Shown here: piece after piece, positions 9,554 to 17,678 of the stretch
Layout: each line of letters opens with the position of its first letter
Numbering within the stretch: position 1 is the first letter of the stretch
DNA from: Photorhabdus bodei
GTDB taxonomy: Bacteria > Pseudomonadota > Gammaproteobacteria > Enterobacterales > Enterobacteriaceae
Reading direction: 5' to 3'
Assembly: GCF_003287735.1 (NCBI RefSeq)
Contig: NZ_NSCM01000001.1
Span: 268,223 to 332,222 of the forward strand
Length of the DNA stretch: 64,000 nucleotides
The notes under the pieces: generated by a model
Told to the model about the DNA's origin: nothing
Seen by the model: the letters and a program-made list of their open reading frames with translations, nothing else
Database searches by the model: none
Position numbers and translations under genes: made by a program

Positions 9554-9960
9554 ATGAATATAATCACTTTTATCATTTTACTTATTCCTTGCGCTTCTTT
9601 TATTGGTTTTTTCATTATATCAGCAGCTATTTACAAAATAAATCAAAGAAAGATGGATAAAATTATTGATTTATATATGGAAAAAGGATTTTGTTTATCA
9701 TCAGGAGCATACATGGGGCATTTTATGGGTATTCACGGTCAATTTTATACTGCCGCATTTTTCTATAAATTATTGACAGGAAAAAAATAAGAATAAATAG
9801 ACCTAATAGTAAATATATGCCACAAGAGTCTTACGATTTCATTCAAAATTTATCCCCCAATTTAACTCACTGGATAAAAATATGTTACATTACCATCAAT
9901 ATAAGTGTTGCATCCTTCATTATATCAATGGCAATATGCTTGTTTGAAAAATACGCTTAA
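9554..9960 (+). pseudogene. Candidate immunity gene 3, frameshifted at an A7 run
   Basis: It begins normally (MNIITFIILLIPCASF, IYKINQRKMDKIIDLY, FFYKLLTGKK) and then stops at 9788-9790, because the run after ACAGG has seven A's where eight would keep frame with its relatives. The next frame continues the family sequence (NSKYMPQESYDFIQNL, LTHWIKICYITINIS) to a stop at 9958-9960. A AAA AAA is also a classic -1 slippery heptamer, so some full-length product by slippage is possible. A dead gene is the simpler reading. Confidence 0.72.
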
Positions 9961-9989
9961 CCATACTAAATATTCAATGGGACTTTAAT

Positions 9990-10409
9990 ATGAATAGAAT
10001 AACTTTTATCATCTTGGTTATTTCTTATATCTCTTTCAATCTTTTTCTCATTATATCAATAGCCATTTACAAAATAAATCAAAAAAAGATGGATGAAATT
10101 ATTGAATTATATATGAAAAAAGGTTTTTGCTTATCAGCAGCAGCATACATTGGTCATTCTATGGGTATTCATGGTCAGATTCATCCTGCCGTATTTTTCT
10201 ATAAATTATTAACAGGGAAAAGAATAAGGATAAATGAGCCTGGTAGTAAATATATGCCCCAAGAATCCTATGATTTCATTCAAAACTTACCCTCCAATTT
10301 GACCCACTGGATAAAAATATATTTCATCACCATTAATATAAGTTTTATATCCTTCTTTATATCAACAGTAACGGCTTTATGTCATAAATACTCTTATATT
10401 TTTAACTGA
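9990..10409 (+). CDS. Candidate immunity protein 4
   Basis: An intact 139-residue family member. TM1 is at about residues 4-25, with IAIYKINQKKMDEIIELYMKKGF, a central VFFYKLLTGKRIRINEPGSKYMPQES block and TM2 near 112-131. It follows a short spacer with GGGACTTTAAT before the ATG. It is the closest relative of the frameshifted gene 3, which suggests local duplication. No adjacent effector remains. Confidence 0.7.
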   Translation: MNRITFIILVISYISFNLFLIISIAIYKINQKKMDEIIELYMKKGFCLSAAAYIGHSMGIHGQIHPAVFFYKLLTGKRIRINEPGSKYMPQESYDFIQNLPSNLTHWIKIYFITINISFISFFISTVTALCHKYSYIFN

Positions 10410-10439
10410 ATTCAACTCAAAATACGCACTAAAATTTGG

Positions 10440-10623
10440 AGATCACATTAAGAATAAAAATGGAGAATGTAATGGGTAAATCTGCTATTGAGTATTTTTT
10501 GGAGATGAATATGCACAGAATAATTCCTCTTGTTGTTATTATCTCTTAATCAGTTTATTATCTTTCGCTATTGGAATAGTATTTCTTACATATGATAAAT
10601 ATATCTTACCGTTTTTTAATTAA
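10440..10623 (+). pseudogene. Immunity-gene remnant with internal deletion
   Basis: From ATG 10511 the reading MHRIIPLVVIIS is a family N-terminus cut by a stop. It is followed at once by ISLLSFAIGIVFLTYDKY..., which matches the end of gene 7 (12030-12090). About 90 codons between the two are missing. Just upstream, 10471-10509 reads GKSAIEYFLEM, which resembles the last residues of the effector and may be a third toxin-tip scrap, though that part is weak. Confidence 0.6.
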
Positions 10624-10629
10624 GACTTT

Positions 10630-10720
10630 TTTAGAAGAACACGTAGCCAGGAAGACTATAGATAACTATGGATTTGAGAAAGCTGCGGAATTTACTGTAG
10701 ATTTTTTTATAGGAAATTGA
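10630..10720 (+). pseudogene. Effector C-terminal remnant (orphan toxin tip) 1
   Basis: An in-frame reading ends ...FEKAAEFTVDFFIGN* and parallels the effector's end ERAAESIVDLFIGN*. The spacing to the next ATG (stop, CT, ATG at 10723) is the same as at 8758/8761. Only the last 30 or so codons survive and there is no start codon. It marks where a related effector was once followed by immunity gene 5. Confidence 0.7.
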
Positions 10721-10722
10721 CT

Positions 10723-11136
10723 ATGTGCATATTGGATTTGATAATGACCATATGTTTTTTCTTATCTATTTTATTTTTGGTTATATCAATAGCCATTTAC
10801 AAAATAAACCAAAAAAAGATGGATAAAATTATTGAATTATATATAGAAGAAGGACTTTATTTACCAACAGGCATAATAATACAACGCTTCGGAAGGATGC
10901 GTGATCAGATTCACGTCGTTTTGTTCTTCTACATGCTGTTAACTGGAAAAAAAATGAAGATAAATCAGCCTGATAGTAAATACATGCACCAAGAATCTTA
11001 TTACTTTATTCAAAATCTACCCTCCAGTTTAACGCATTGGATGAAAACATGCATCATTATCACTTATATAGGTGTAGCATTTGCTCTCATATTAACAATA
11101 ATAATATTAATTCAAAAATATTATTCATCGTGCTAA
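10723..11136 (+). CDS. Candidate immunity protein 5
   Basis: A 137-residue protein starting at ATG 10723 (MCILDLIMTICFF), nearly identical to gene 1 at 8761 through the middle and end (GIIIQRFGRMRDQIHVVLFFYMLLTGKKMK; ESYYFIQNLPSSLTHW). An in-frame TTG six bases earlier is not needed. It is preceded by an orphan effector tip rather than a full effector, so it may protect against effectors delivered by sibling strains. Two predicted membrane helices. Confidence 0.72.
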   Translation: MCILDLIMTICFFLSILFLVISIAIYKINQKKMDKIIELYIEEGLYLPTGIIIQRFGRMRDQIHVVLFFYMLLTGKKMKINQPDSKYMHQESYYFIQNLPSSLTHWMKTCIIITYIGVAFALILTIIILIQKYYSSC

Positions 11137-11137
11137 A

Positions 11138-11227
11138 TGGATATGCGTAGCTGTCTGTAGTGTAGTAGGTGGAATTGCCGGAAGCACAGCAGGAGATTTT
11201 TTAATAGATAAAACCGTAAGTGAATAA
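11138..11227 (+). pseudogene. Effector C-terminal remnant (orphan toxin tip) 2
   Basis: Thirty codons without a start read WICVAVCSVVGGIAGSTAGD and then FLIDKTVSE*, a hydrophobic glycine-rich stretch like the effector C-terminus but of different sequence. It ends one base before the ATG of immunity gene 6. That gene is also the most divergent of the array, as expected if a different toxin tip had its own partner. Confidence 0.62.
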
Positions 11228-11228
11228 C

Positions 11229-11630
11229 ATGAATATCTTAATCAATACAGTTAACTTTATCATGCTTTCTTTATTTTTAGTTAGTATGTTTTTGTTGCTA
11301 TCTTTATTCATTTTTTATGGAATAAATAAAAAATCCTTCACAGAAATCAGAGACGAATATATAAAAAATGGGTTTTTTATACCACAAATTATATATGTAA
11401 TATCGTTTTCTGGCTTCTATGGGAGTTATTATCTATCATGTTTCTTCTACCAGATAATAACTAGAAGAAAGACTATAATATCTCGTGCTTTTATAGGTAA
11501 TTCCATCCCGCAAGAAGCATATGAGTTCGCAAATAGTATACCTAAAAAACTTGCATTAATAATGATTATCCATTATTCTATATTCTTATTCATTTTAAGC
11601 TGTTACTTCTCTTGTTATACAAGTAATTAA
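11229..11630 (+). CDS. Candidate immunity protein 6 (divergent member)
   Basis: A 133-residue protein with the same plan (TM1 about residues 8-30, FYGINKK-SFTEIRDEYIKNGF, CFFYQIITRRK, SIPQEAYEFANSIPKKLAL, TM2) but low identity to its neighbours. ATG 11229 is chosen because it follows the orphan tip's stop directly; the in-frame GTG at 11220 overlaps the tip. Its divergence together with a different tip remnant suggests a distinct specificity pair. Confidence 0.65.
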   Translation: MNILINTVNFIMLSLFLVSMFLLLSLFIFYGINKKSFTEIRDEYIKNGFFIPQIIYVISFSGFYGSYYLSCFFYQIITRRKTIISRAFIGNSIPQEAYEFANSIPKKLALIMIIHYSIFLFILSCYFSCYTSN

Positions 11631-11679
11631 CGAATACATAAAATACACCCTATTAATTAAAACATCAATGGGAATTAAT

Positions 11680-12090
11680 ATGAACAGATTAACTCTTATC
11701 ATTATGACTATCCTTTATATTTTATTTATTGTTTTTTTAGTTGTATCAATCATTATTTACAAAATAAATCAGAGTAAGATGAATGAAATTATTGAATCAT
11801 ATATAGGAAAAGGACTTTATTTATCAGCAGGAGTAAAGCTGGGCCGTTTTTTGGGTGTTTATGGTCAATTTCAAGTTGCTATGTTTTTTTACCAATTACT
11901 CATTGGAAAGAGAATAAGAATCAATGAAAAGGATAGTAAATATATGTATAAAGAGTCCTACGACTTTATCCAGAGATTACCGAAAAATATGACAAGGTGG
12001 TTAAAGCCCTATATTTTAACCACCTCCATCAGTATATTATCTTTCTCTATCGGAATGATATTTGTTTTATATTTCAAATATATCAAATAG
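11680..12090 (+). CDS. Candidate immunity protein 7
   Basis: A 136-residue member starting at ATG 11680 with TGGGA upstream (an ATG at 11668 is in frame but lies within that site). It shares IIYKINQSKMNEIIESY, LGRFLGVYGQFQVAMFFYQLLIGKRIRINEKDSKYMYKES and a TM2. The central part matches gene 2 most closely. Likely intact. Confidence 0.7.
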   Translation: MNRLTLIIMTILYILFIVFLVVSIIIYKINQSKMNEIIESYIGKGLYLSAGVKLGRFLGVYGQFQVAMFFYQLLIGKRIRINEKDSKYMYKESYDFIQRLPKNMTRWLKPYILTTSISILSFSIGMIFVLYFKYIK

Positions 12091-12128
12091 ACTATAAATT
12101 TATATTCAACATTCAATTGAATATTAAT

Positions 12129-12536
12129 ATGAACAGAGTCACATATATCATCTTATTTATTTCATTCACTATTTTTATTATTATATCAATAGCCATTTGC
12201 AAAATAAATCAGAAAAATATGGATCAAATTATCGAATTATATATAGAAGAAGGGTTTTATTTACCAATAGGAATAACGATAGAACGCTTCGGAAGGATGC
12301 GTGATCAGATTTACGTCATTTTGTTCTTCTACAGGCTGTTAATCGAAAAAAGAATGAAGACAAATCAGCCTGATAGTAAATATATGCACTAAGAATTTTA
12401 TTACTTTATTCAAAACCCACCCTCCAGTTTAACTCATTGGATGAAAATATGTATCATTACCACTTATATAGGTGCAGCATTAATTCTCATATCAACAATA
12501 ATAATCTTAATTCAAAAACATTATTCATCGTGTTAA
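12129..12536 (+). pseudogene. Candidate immunity gene 8, nonsense mutation
   Basis: The reading starts at ATG 12129 (MNRVTYIILFISF) and follows gene 1/5 through ...QPDSKYMH. A TAA at 12390-12392 replaces the CAA (Gln) found in relatives (H-Q-ES). The family reading continues in the same frame afterwards (YYFIQNPPSSLTHW, TM2) to TAA 12534-12536. A single C-to-T change explains the break. Confidence 0.75.
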
Positions 12537-12537
12537 A

Positions 12538-12632
12538 TCTATTTAAGAGGCTCAATAAACATCAAATGTCAGTTCCAGTTTTTCACGTGTTAGCATCCGC
12601 TATCATTAACAATGGTGAAGGTTTAATGACGT
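12538..12632 (-). pseudogene. hcp fragment
   Basis: About 95 bases align with the internal part of the hcp gene (7105-7180), including ATCAAATGTCA, TTCCAGTTTTTCAC and CAATGG-GAAG. They lie in the same strand sense and correspond to the region around LELTFDIYRTS. It has no start or stop of its own. It marks the right edge of the island and implies that more than one hcp unit once existed. Confidence 0.72.
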
Positions 12633-12714
12633 TTAGCATCTAGAATATAGGCAATCCTCATCTCCCATACAGAAAAAACTGTCAATTCATCCGCATTAAC
12701 AGGTAAAAACGAGC

Positions 12715-12799
12715 GGAATCTATCACAAACTCTTTAAGGTGTTAAGGTAACAAAAATGGTATACTCCACCGCCTAAATCCCATTTAAACATTATTTACA
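12715..12799 (+). repeat. Right boundary repeat = native ttcA leader
   Basis: The sequence immediately upstream of ttcA, whose degenerate copy lies at 6231-6313. TGGTATACT in the middle could serve as the ttcA -10 region. The repeat pair brackets the hcp cargo island exactly. Confidence 0.7.
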
Positions 12800-12807
12800 G
12801 AGCGTCC

Positions 12808-13722
12808 GTGGTGGATCAGAAACAACAATATAACCTGAACAAATTACAGAAACGTTTACGCCGTGATGTCGGTCAGGCAATCGCTGATTTCAATATGATT
12901 GAGGAAGGCGATCGCATTATAGTCTGCCTTTCTGGTGGTAAAGACAGCTATACCCTGCTGTCCATCCTGCAAAATCTGCAAAAAAGCGCTCCGGTTAATT
13001 TCTCACTTGTTGCAGTTAATCTGGATCAGAAACAACCCGGTTTTCCTGAGCATATCCTTCCCGCTTATCTGGATGAACTGGGGGTCGAATATAAAATTGT
13101 CGAAGAAAACACTTATGGCATAGTGAAAGAGAAGATACCCGAAGGTAAAACAACTTGTTCTCTCTGCTCCCGCCTGCGCCGTGGCATCTTATATCGTACA
13201 GCCACTGAGTTGGGCGCCACGAAAATTGCATTAGGCCATCACCGTGATGATATTTTGCAAACCTTATTTCTCAATATGTTTTATGGCGGCAAACTAAAAG
13301 GTATGCCGCCAAAGTTAATGAGCGATGCTGGTAAACATGTTGTTATTCGCCCTCTCGCCTATTGCCGCGAGAAAGATATTGAACGCTATGCAACCGCCAA
13401 AGCATTCCCGATCATTCCTTGTAATCTCTGTGGTTCACAACCCAATCTGCAACGTCAGGTTATCAAGGATATGTTACGGGAATGGGATAAGCGTTATCCC
13501 GGCAGAATTGAAACCATGTTTCGTGCGGTACAAAATGTCGTTCCATCGCATCTCAGCGATTTTAATCTATTCGATTTTAAAAATATCACTCACAACAGCG
13601 AAGTGATTGATGGTGGCGATCTCGCTTTTGACCGCGAAGAATTACCCATACAACTCGTCAGTGATATAGAAGATCAACCCGATTATCAATCAGAACGACT
13701 GGATGTTATTGAAGTCAAATAG
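12808..13722 (+). CDS. ttcA: tRNA 2-thiocytidine(32) synthetase TtcA
   Basis: ATP-dependent thiolase that installs 2-thiocytidine at position 32 of certain tRNAs, using a [4Fe-4S] cluster. The PP-loop SGGKDS lies at residues 42-47. The cluster-binding cysteine pairs are in [12 protein letters not shown] and [10 protein letters not shown]. The 304-residue product aligns end to end with E. coli TtcA. The start is GTG 12808 (tandem GTG GTG), since no ATG fits the family N-terminus. Its upstream region is the right boundary of the accessory island. Confidence 0.96.
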   Translation: MVDQKQQYNLNKLQKRLRRDVGQAIADFNMIEEGDRIIVCLSGGKDSYTLLSILQNLQKSAPVNFSLVAVNLDQKQPGFPEHILPAYLDELGVEYKIVEENTYGIVKEKIPEGKTTCSLCSRLRRGILYRTATELGATKIALGHHRDDILQTLFLNMFYGGKLKGMPPKLMSDAGKHVVIRPLAYCREKDIERYATAKAFPIIPCNLCGSQPNLQRQVIKDMLREWDKRYPGRIETMFRAVQNVVPSHLSDFNLFDFKNITHNSEVIDGGDLAFDREELPIQLVSDIEDQPDYQSERLDVIEVK

Positions 13723-13764
13723 CTATTCTTACTGCCTATCCCAATAGCAGGATCTTAATCATAC

Positions 13765-13790
13765 CGCTCTGGATATATCTCAGAGCGTTA
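13765..13790 (+). terminator. Possible terminator after ttcA
   Basis: CGCTCTG/CAGAGCG stem about 45 bases past the ttcA stop, followed by a moderately T-rich stretch (TTAATTTCTGCTTCTC) without a clean run. Confidence 0.5.
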
Positions 13791-13849
13791 ATTTCTGCTT
13801 CTCTTTCACTTTCGTCTTGATTTTTATTTATTTTCCTAAAGCAACAAAT

Positions 13850-13888
13850 GAAAAATAAAAAAAGCCGACATTAGAAATTAATATCGGC
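13850..13888 (-). terminator. Rho-independent terminator on the zntB strand
   Basis: GCCGA/TCGGC stem (13864-13868 with 13884-13888), extended by AT pairs. On the minus strand it is followed by seven or more T's. It lies about 210 bases past the zntB stop; that gap (13889-14099) contains nothing I recognise. Confidence 0.75.
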
Positions 13889-14099
13889 ACAAGAATGGGC
13901 AATTATTCTGTATAAAGACTTATGTGAGAAAAACTAAAATTACGGAGAACAACATTCATCGCTTAACGTTGTTTTCACCTGCGAGAGTTATCATGCCTCA
14001 ATGACGACTGGTGAATATTGATATATCTCAAATTAAGGGCTAGTTTTAGTAACTCTTCTCCGTAGTTATGTTTCATATCTCCAAATAACGATTTAATTT

Positions 14100-15186
14100 T
14101 CATAGCCATTTACTTCTTTTTAACCACCAGGCAACAAATATAATCAATCCCAATAACAGCAAACAAAAAATACTAAAACCCAGATGGTTTTCATTACCAG
14201 GAATACCGCCAAGGTTGACACCAAATAATCCAGTCAGGAATGTTGTCGGTAAAAAAATCATGGCAAATAATGACATAGTATAAGTACGACGGTTCATCGC
14301 ATCCGCCATCATGGATGTAATTTCATCTGAAATAATCGCTGTGCGAGCAATACAACCATCCAAATCATCCAATTCCCTTCCCAAGCGATCAGAGATTTCC
14401 TGCATTCGATGACGATCTTCATCACTCATCCAGAGTAATCTTTCATTGGCGAGACGAGCAAATACATCTCTTTGAGGCGCCATATAACGGCGCAGAACAA
14501 TCAATTGCTTACGCAGTAAAGCTAATCCACCCCGTCCCGGTATCCGTTGCTCAAGAATCATATTCTCAAGCTCAATAAGGTTGTCATGAAGATCTTCAAT
14601 AAAATTACCCACTTCATCGGTTATTGCATCAGCCATTTCAACCAACCAGTGCCCGGTCGTTTTCGCGCCTACCCCATTCTGTAAATCATTCAGTACCTGT
14701 TCCAGTGAATGAACTTTACGATGGCGACTGGAAACGATAATTTCAGAATTAATATATACCGAATGAACTTCAAGATGCTTGAGTCGTCAGACATAAAAAC
14801 ATTTAAATTCAACAACATAATCGTTTTTCAAACATGCACTTTGAAGTATCTTGAGTATAAATACGGAACGTGACCAGTTGATCGGGACGTTCACTTTTAT
14901 TGCTATTAATTGTTCGCAGCGTAATCATCGTACCATCTCCGGTACGAACTATTTTTGGTCTAAAACTCTCTCCGGCCAGCCCCTTTTTGACTGTTTCTGG
15001 TAACAGATCCGTGTCCATTATCCAGCGATAACTTTTGGGATTGTGGTAATCCAGATGTTGCCAGAAAGGTTGAGCTGGTGTGGCTAATCCATTCATGTCA
15101 ATCGGCGTCATACCGCCTTGACCATCAAACTGACAAGCATAGACTGCATCAGCCTCTTGCAATGATGAGCCATAAATGGTTTCCAC
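14100..15186 (-). pseudogene. zntB: Zinc transporter ZntB, interrupted by a 103-bp element
   Basis: CorA/MIT-family inner-membrane zinc transporter. The N-terminal part (from ATG 15186) runs to ...LVTFRIYT and then into foreign sequence with a stop. The family resumes at [20 protein letters not shown] and continues through [21 protein letters not shown] and the membrane signature [14 protein letters not shown] to SKWL*. Taking out 14758-14860, which leaves one TATA, gives [17 protein letters not shown] in perfect frame, so the break is a single insertion. The C-terminal 181 codons are open from an internal ATG but would lack half the cytoplasmic domain. Probably non-functional. Confidence 0.9.
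14758..14860. mobile_element. Small inverted-repeat element (MITE-like) inserted in zntB
   Basis: 103 bases with imperfect terminal inverted repeats (TATACCGAATGAACTTCAAGATG against TATACTCAAGATACTTCAAAG, read from each end) and a TATA present on both sides. It has no coding capacity and is not an ERIC, although the ends share the TATAC...CTTCAAG style. A similar single end (TATACTCAAGATG) occurs near 45885. Confidence 0.78.
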
Positions 15187-15202
15187 ATCCAGCTCCTTAC
15201 CC

Positions 15203-16834
15203 TTAATGCTTAATTATGTACATAGTATGACTATATGCCACGTCTTCTGGATTGGTGATCGGGTATCCTTTTAACCAAGGTTTTATCAATCTGCCGTTAG
15301 TGTATTGATAAATCGGCGCAATAGGCACCTGTTCAGCAATCATTTGCTCCGCTTTGTTGTAGTCATCGTTTCTTAAGCCATCATCTGTTCGCAAACTAGC
15401 AGATTGTAGCAGTTTGTCGTAATTTGCCTGATGGAATTTAGCAATATTGCCACTATGCGTTGACGTTAACAGGCTTAGAAATGTAGAAGGTTCGTTATAA
15501 TCACCCACCCAAGATGCACGAATAACATCAAAATTACCCGTGTTACGGCTATCAATATAAGTTTTCCATTCCTGATTCATCAAACTTACTTGCACCCCCA
15601 GTTTTTTCTTCCACATAGAGGCAATAGCAATCGCAATTTTCTGGTGGTTTTCGGAATTATTATAGAGCAGAGAAAGTTTCAGTGGATTGTTCGGCCCGTA
15701 ACCAGCCGCTTGTAACAAAACTTTAGCCTGTTGGTCCAGTTCTGCCTGTGTATGTTGTTCCATGTCACTAAGCACAGGATGGAAACCTGCGGTCACATCC
15801 GGCGTAAAATGCCAGGCAGGTTTCTCTCCCGTCGCCAAGACTTTTTCCGCAATGACTTTACGGTCAATTGTCATAGAAAGCGCTTTACGCACTCTGGCAT
15901 CATTCGTTGGTGCACGTTGGGTGTTAAAAGCGTAATAATAGGTCCCCAACTGATCCGGCGTATAGACTTGCCCAGGTAATTCATGCTGCAATTTTTTATA
16001 CATATTTTTCGGGAAGGATTCGGTAATATCCAAATCATCCGCCAGATAGCGTTTAGTCGCGTGCGATTCCTGATTAATTGGTACGAATGTGACTTTGGTC
16101 AGGACGGTTTTTTTATGATCCCAGTAATAAGGGTTTGGTGTCAGAACGATTTTTTCATTAACAATTCGATCATGTAATTTGAAAGCACCATTCCCCACCA
16201 AATGACCAACTTTTATCCACTCTTTCCCATATTTTTCTACTATTTTCTTATTTACCGGATAGAGACTGAAATTCGCAGTCAGATTGGGAAAATAAGGCAC
16301 AGGCCGGTTTAATGTCACCTTTAATGTGTGCTTATCAATGGCCTCAACACCCAGTTTTGCCGGCAGTAGTTTACCGTCAATAATTTCCTGAGCATTTTCA
16401 ATACCCGCTAGTGCGGCAAACCAAGCAAAAGATGAGGTATTAGCCGGAGTGACCAACCGCTGCCAACTATACACAAAATCTGTCACAGTAACCGGTTCAC
16501 CATTTGACCAACGAGCATCAGAACGCAAGGTAAAAAACCAAGTTTTGTTGTCTGCGGTTTTCCACGCTGTTGCGACGCCGGGAATGGCCTTGCCATACGC
16601 ATCCTGATTCACTAACCCTTCAAACAGATCACGCTGAACTTGCGCTTCTGTCAAACCCACGGCATTAATCGGGTCCAAGGACGCCGGTTCGTCTTTTAGG
16701 TGACGCACCAGTTCCTGTTTGTCATTAAGCTGAGTGCCAGAAGGAACTTCCGCAGCAAAAGCAGAAACGGAGATAAGAGAACTATTGATAATAATGATAA
16801 GTAGTGCACAAGAAATCAGATTGAAATAGCGCAT
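15203..16834 (-). CDS. mppA: Periplasmic murein tripeptide-binding protein MppA
   Basis: Solute-binding protein that captures the murein tripeptide L-Ala-gamma-D-Glu-mDAP and delivers it to the Opp permease for recycling. Signal peptide MRYFNLISCALLIIIINSS...AFAAEVPSG, then the SBP family 5 fold; it aligns with E. coli MppA to the end (DVAYSHTMYIIKH). ATG 16834 gives 543 residues, and the longer reading adds 33 non-family residues. It lies 16 bases upstream of the broken zntB and is divergent from tpx. OppA is the alternative, but residue patterns such as QELVRHLKDEPASLDP fit MppA better. Confidence 0.92.
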   Translation of the reverse strand: MRYFNLISCALLIIIINSSLISVSAFAAEVPSGTQLNDKQELVRHLKDEPASLDPINAVGLTEAQVQRDLFEGLVNQDAYGKAIPGVATAWKTADNKTWFFTLRSDARWSNGEPVTVTDFVYSWQRLVTPANTSSFAWFAALAGIENAQEIIDGKLLPAKLGVEAIDKHTLKVTLNRPVPYFPNLTANFSLYPVNKKIVEKYGKEWIKVGHLVGNGAFKLHDRIVNEKIVLTPNPYYWDHKKTVLTKVTFVPINQESHATKRYLADDLDITESFPKNMYKKLQHELPGQVYTPDQLGTYYYAFNTQRAPTNDARVRKALSMTIDRKVIAEKVLATGEKPAWHFTPDVTAGFHPVLSDMEQHTQAELDQQAKVLLQAAGYGPNNPLKLSLLYNNSENHQKIAIAIASMWKKKLGVQVSLMNQEWKTYIDSRNTGNFDVIRASWVGDYNEPSTFLSLLTSTHSGNIAKFHQANYDKLLQSASLRTDDGLRNDDYNKAEQMIAEQVPIAPIYQYTNGRLIKPWLKGYPITNPEDVAYSHTMYIIKH

Positions 16835-17007
16835 AAGGTAATAATCTGCCCTGTTATAAAATAGATATCCCATTACTAAATTATAAGCCATTGTCAGAAT
16901 GACACAATCAGACAATTTTACTCTTACAAGCACTATTTTTGATGGGCAAGCGCCAAATATTCTTCTACACTGGGCAATCGTGGTTCATTTATCAGAGGAA
17001 GAAAGCT

Positions 17008-17511
17008 ATGACACAAACAGTAAAATTTCAAGGCAATGATATCGCCGTAAGCGGCCAGTTCCCAAAATCAGGGGAAAAAGCGAAAGATTTTACTCTGACA
17101 GCCAAAGATCTCTCCGATGTCTCTCTTAGCCACTATGCTGGAAAAAGTAAGGTGCTGAATATTTTCCCAAGTATCGATACCGGTGTTTGCGCGGCATCAG
17201 TACGTAAATTTAATCAGGTAGCGAATGATTTGGAAAATACCGTCGTACTGTGCATTTCTGCCGACCTGCCTTTTGCTCAGTCCCGTTTCTGTGGCGCGGA
17301 AGGGTTATCAAATGTCGTCACGCTGTCTACCCTGCGTGGCGGTACTTTCAGTGAAGATTATGGCGTTGCCATCAGCAGTAGTCCTCTGAGTGGTCTCACA
17401 GCCCGTGCAGTCATTGTGCTTGATGAAAGCGATAACGTGATTTATAGCCAACTGGTTGATGAAATCACTAATGAGCCAGATTACGATAGCGCACTGGCCG
17501 CACTGAAATAA
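17008..17511 (+). CDS. tpx: Thiol peroxidase Tpx
   Basis: Periplasmic/cytosolic atypical 2-Cys peroxiredoxin that reduces lipid and hydrogen peroxides with thioredoxin. Peroxidatic Cys61 in [15 protein letters not shown] and resolving Cys95 in SRFCGAEG sit at the E. coli positions. ATG 17008 follows AGAGGAAG; upstream in-frame codons are not family-like. 167 residues. Its terminator (17655-17678) is separated from the stop codon by an ERIC, which would therefore be transcribed in the 3' UTR. Confidence 0.97.
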   Translation: MTQTVKFQGNDIAVSGQFPKSGEKAKDFTLTAKDLSDVSLSHYAGKSKVLNIFPSIDTGVCAASVRKFNQVANDLENTVVLCISADLPFAQSRFCGAEGLSNVVTLSTLRGGTFSEDYGVAISSSPLSGLTARAVIVLDESDNVIYSQLVDEITNEPDYDSALAALK

Positions 17512-17522
17512 ATCCCGTGATT

Positions 17523-17649
17523 TATGCCCTATGGATTTCAAGATGGATCGCGACGGCAAGGGAGTGAATCCCCGGGAGCATAGGTAACTATGTGACCGGG
17601 GTGAGCGAGTGCAGCCAACAAAGAGGCAACTTGAAAGATGACGGGTATA
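17523..17649 (-). repeat. ERIC element in the tpx 3' region
   Basis: Full-length 127-bp copy in the reverse orientation (left end TATGCCC, right end GGGTATA). It lies between the tpx stop and its terminator. Confidence 0.95.
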
Positions 17650-17654
17650 TATAG

Positions 17655-17678
17655 TGCCCACTTCCGGTGGGCATTGTT
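17655..17678 (+). terminator. Rho-independent terminator of tpx
   Basis: TGCCCAC/GTGGGCA stem with a short loop, followed by TTGTTTTATT. It ends next to the convergent tyrR stop. Confidence 0.85.
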
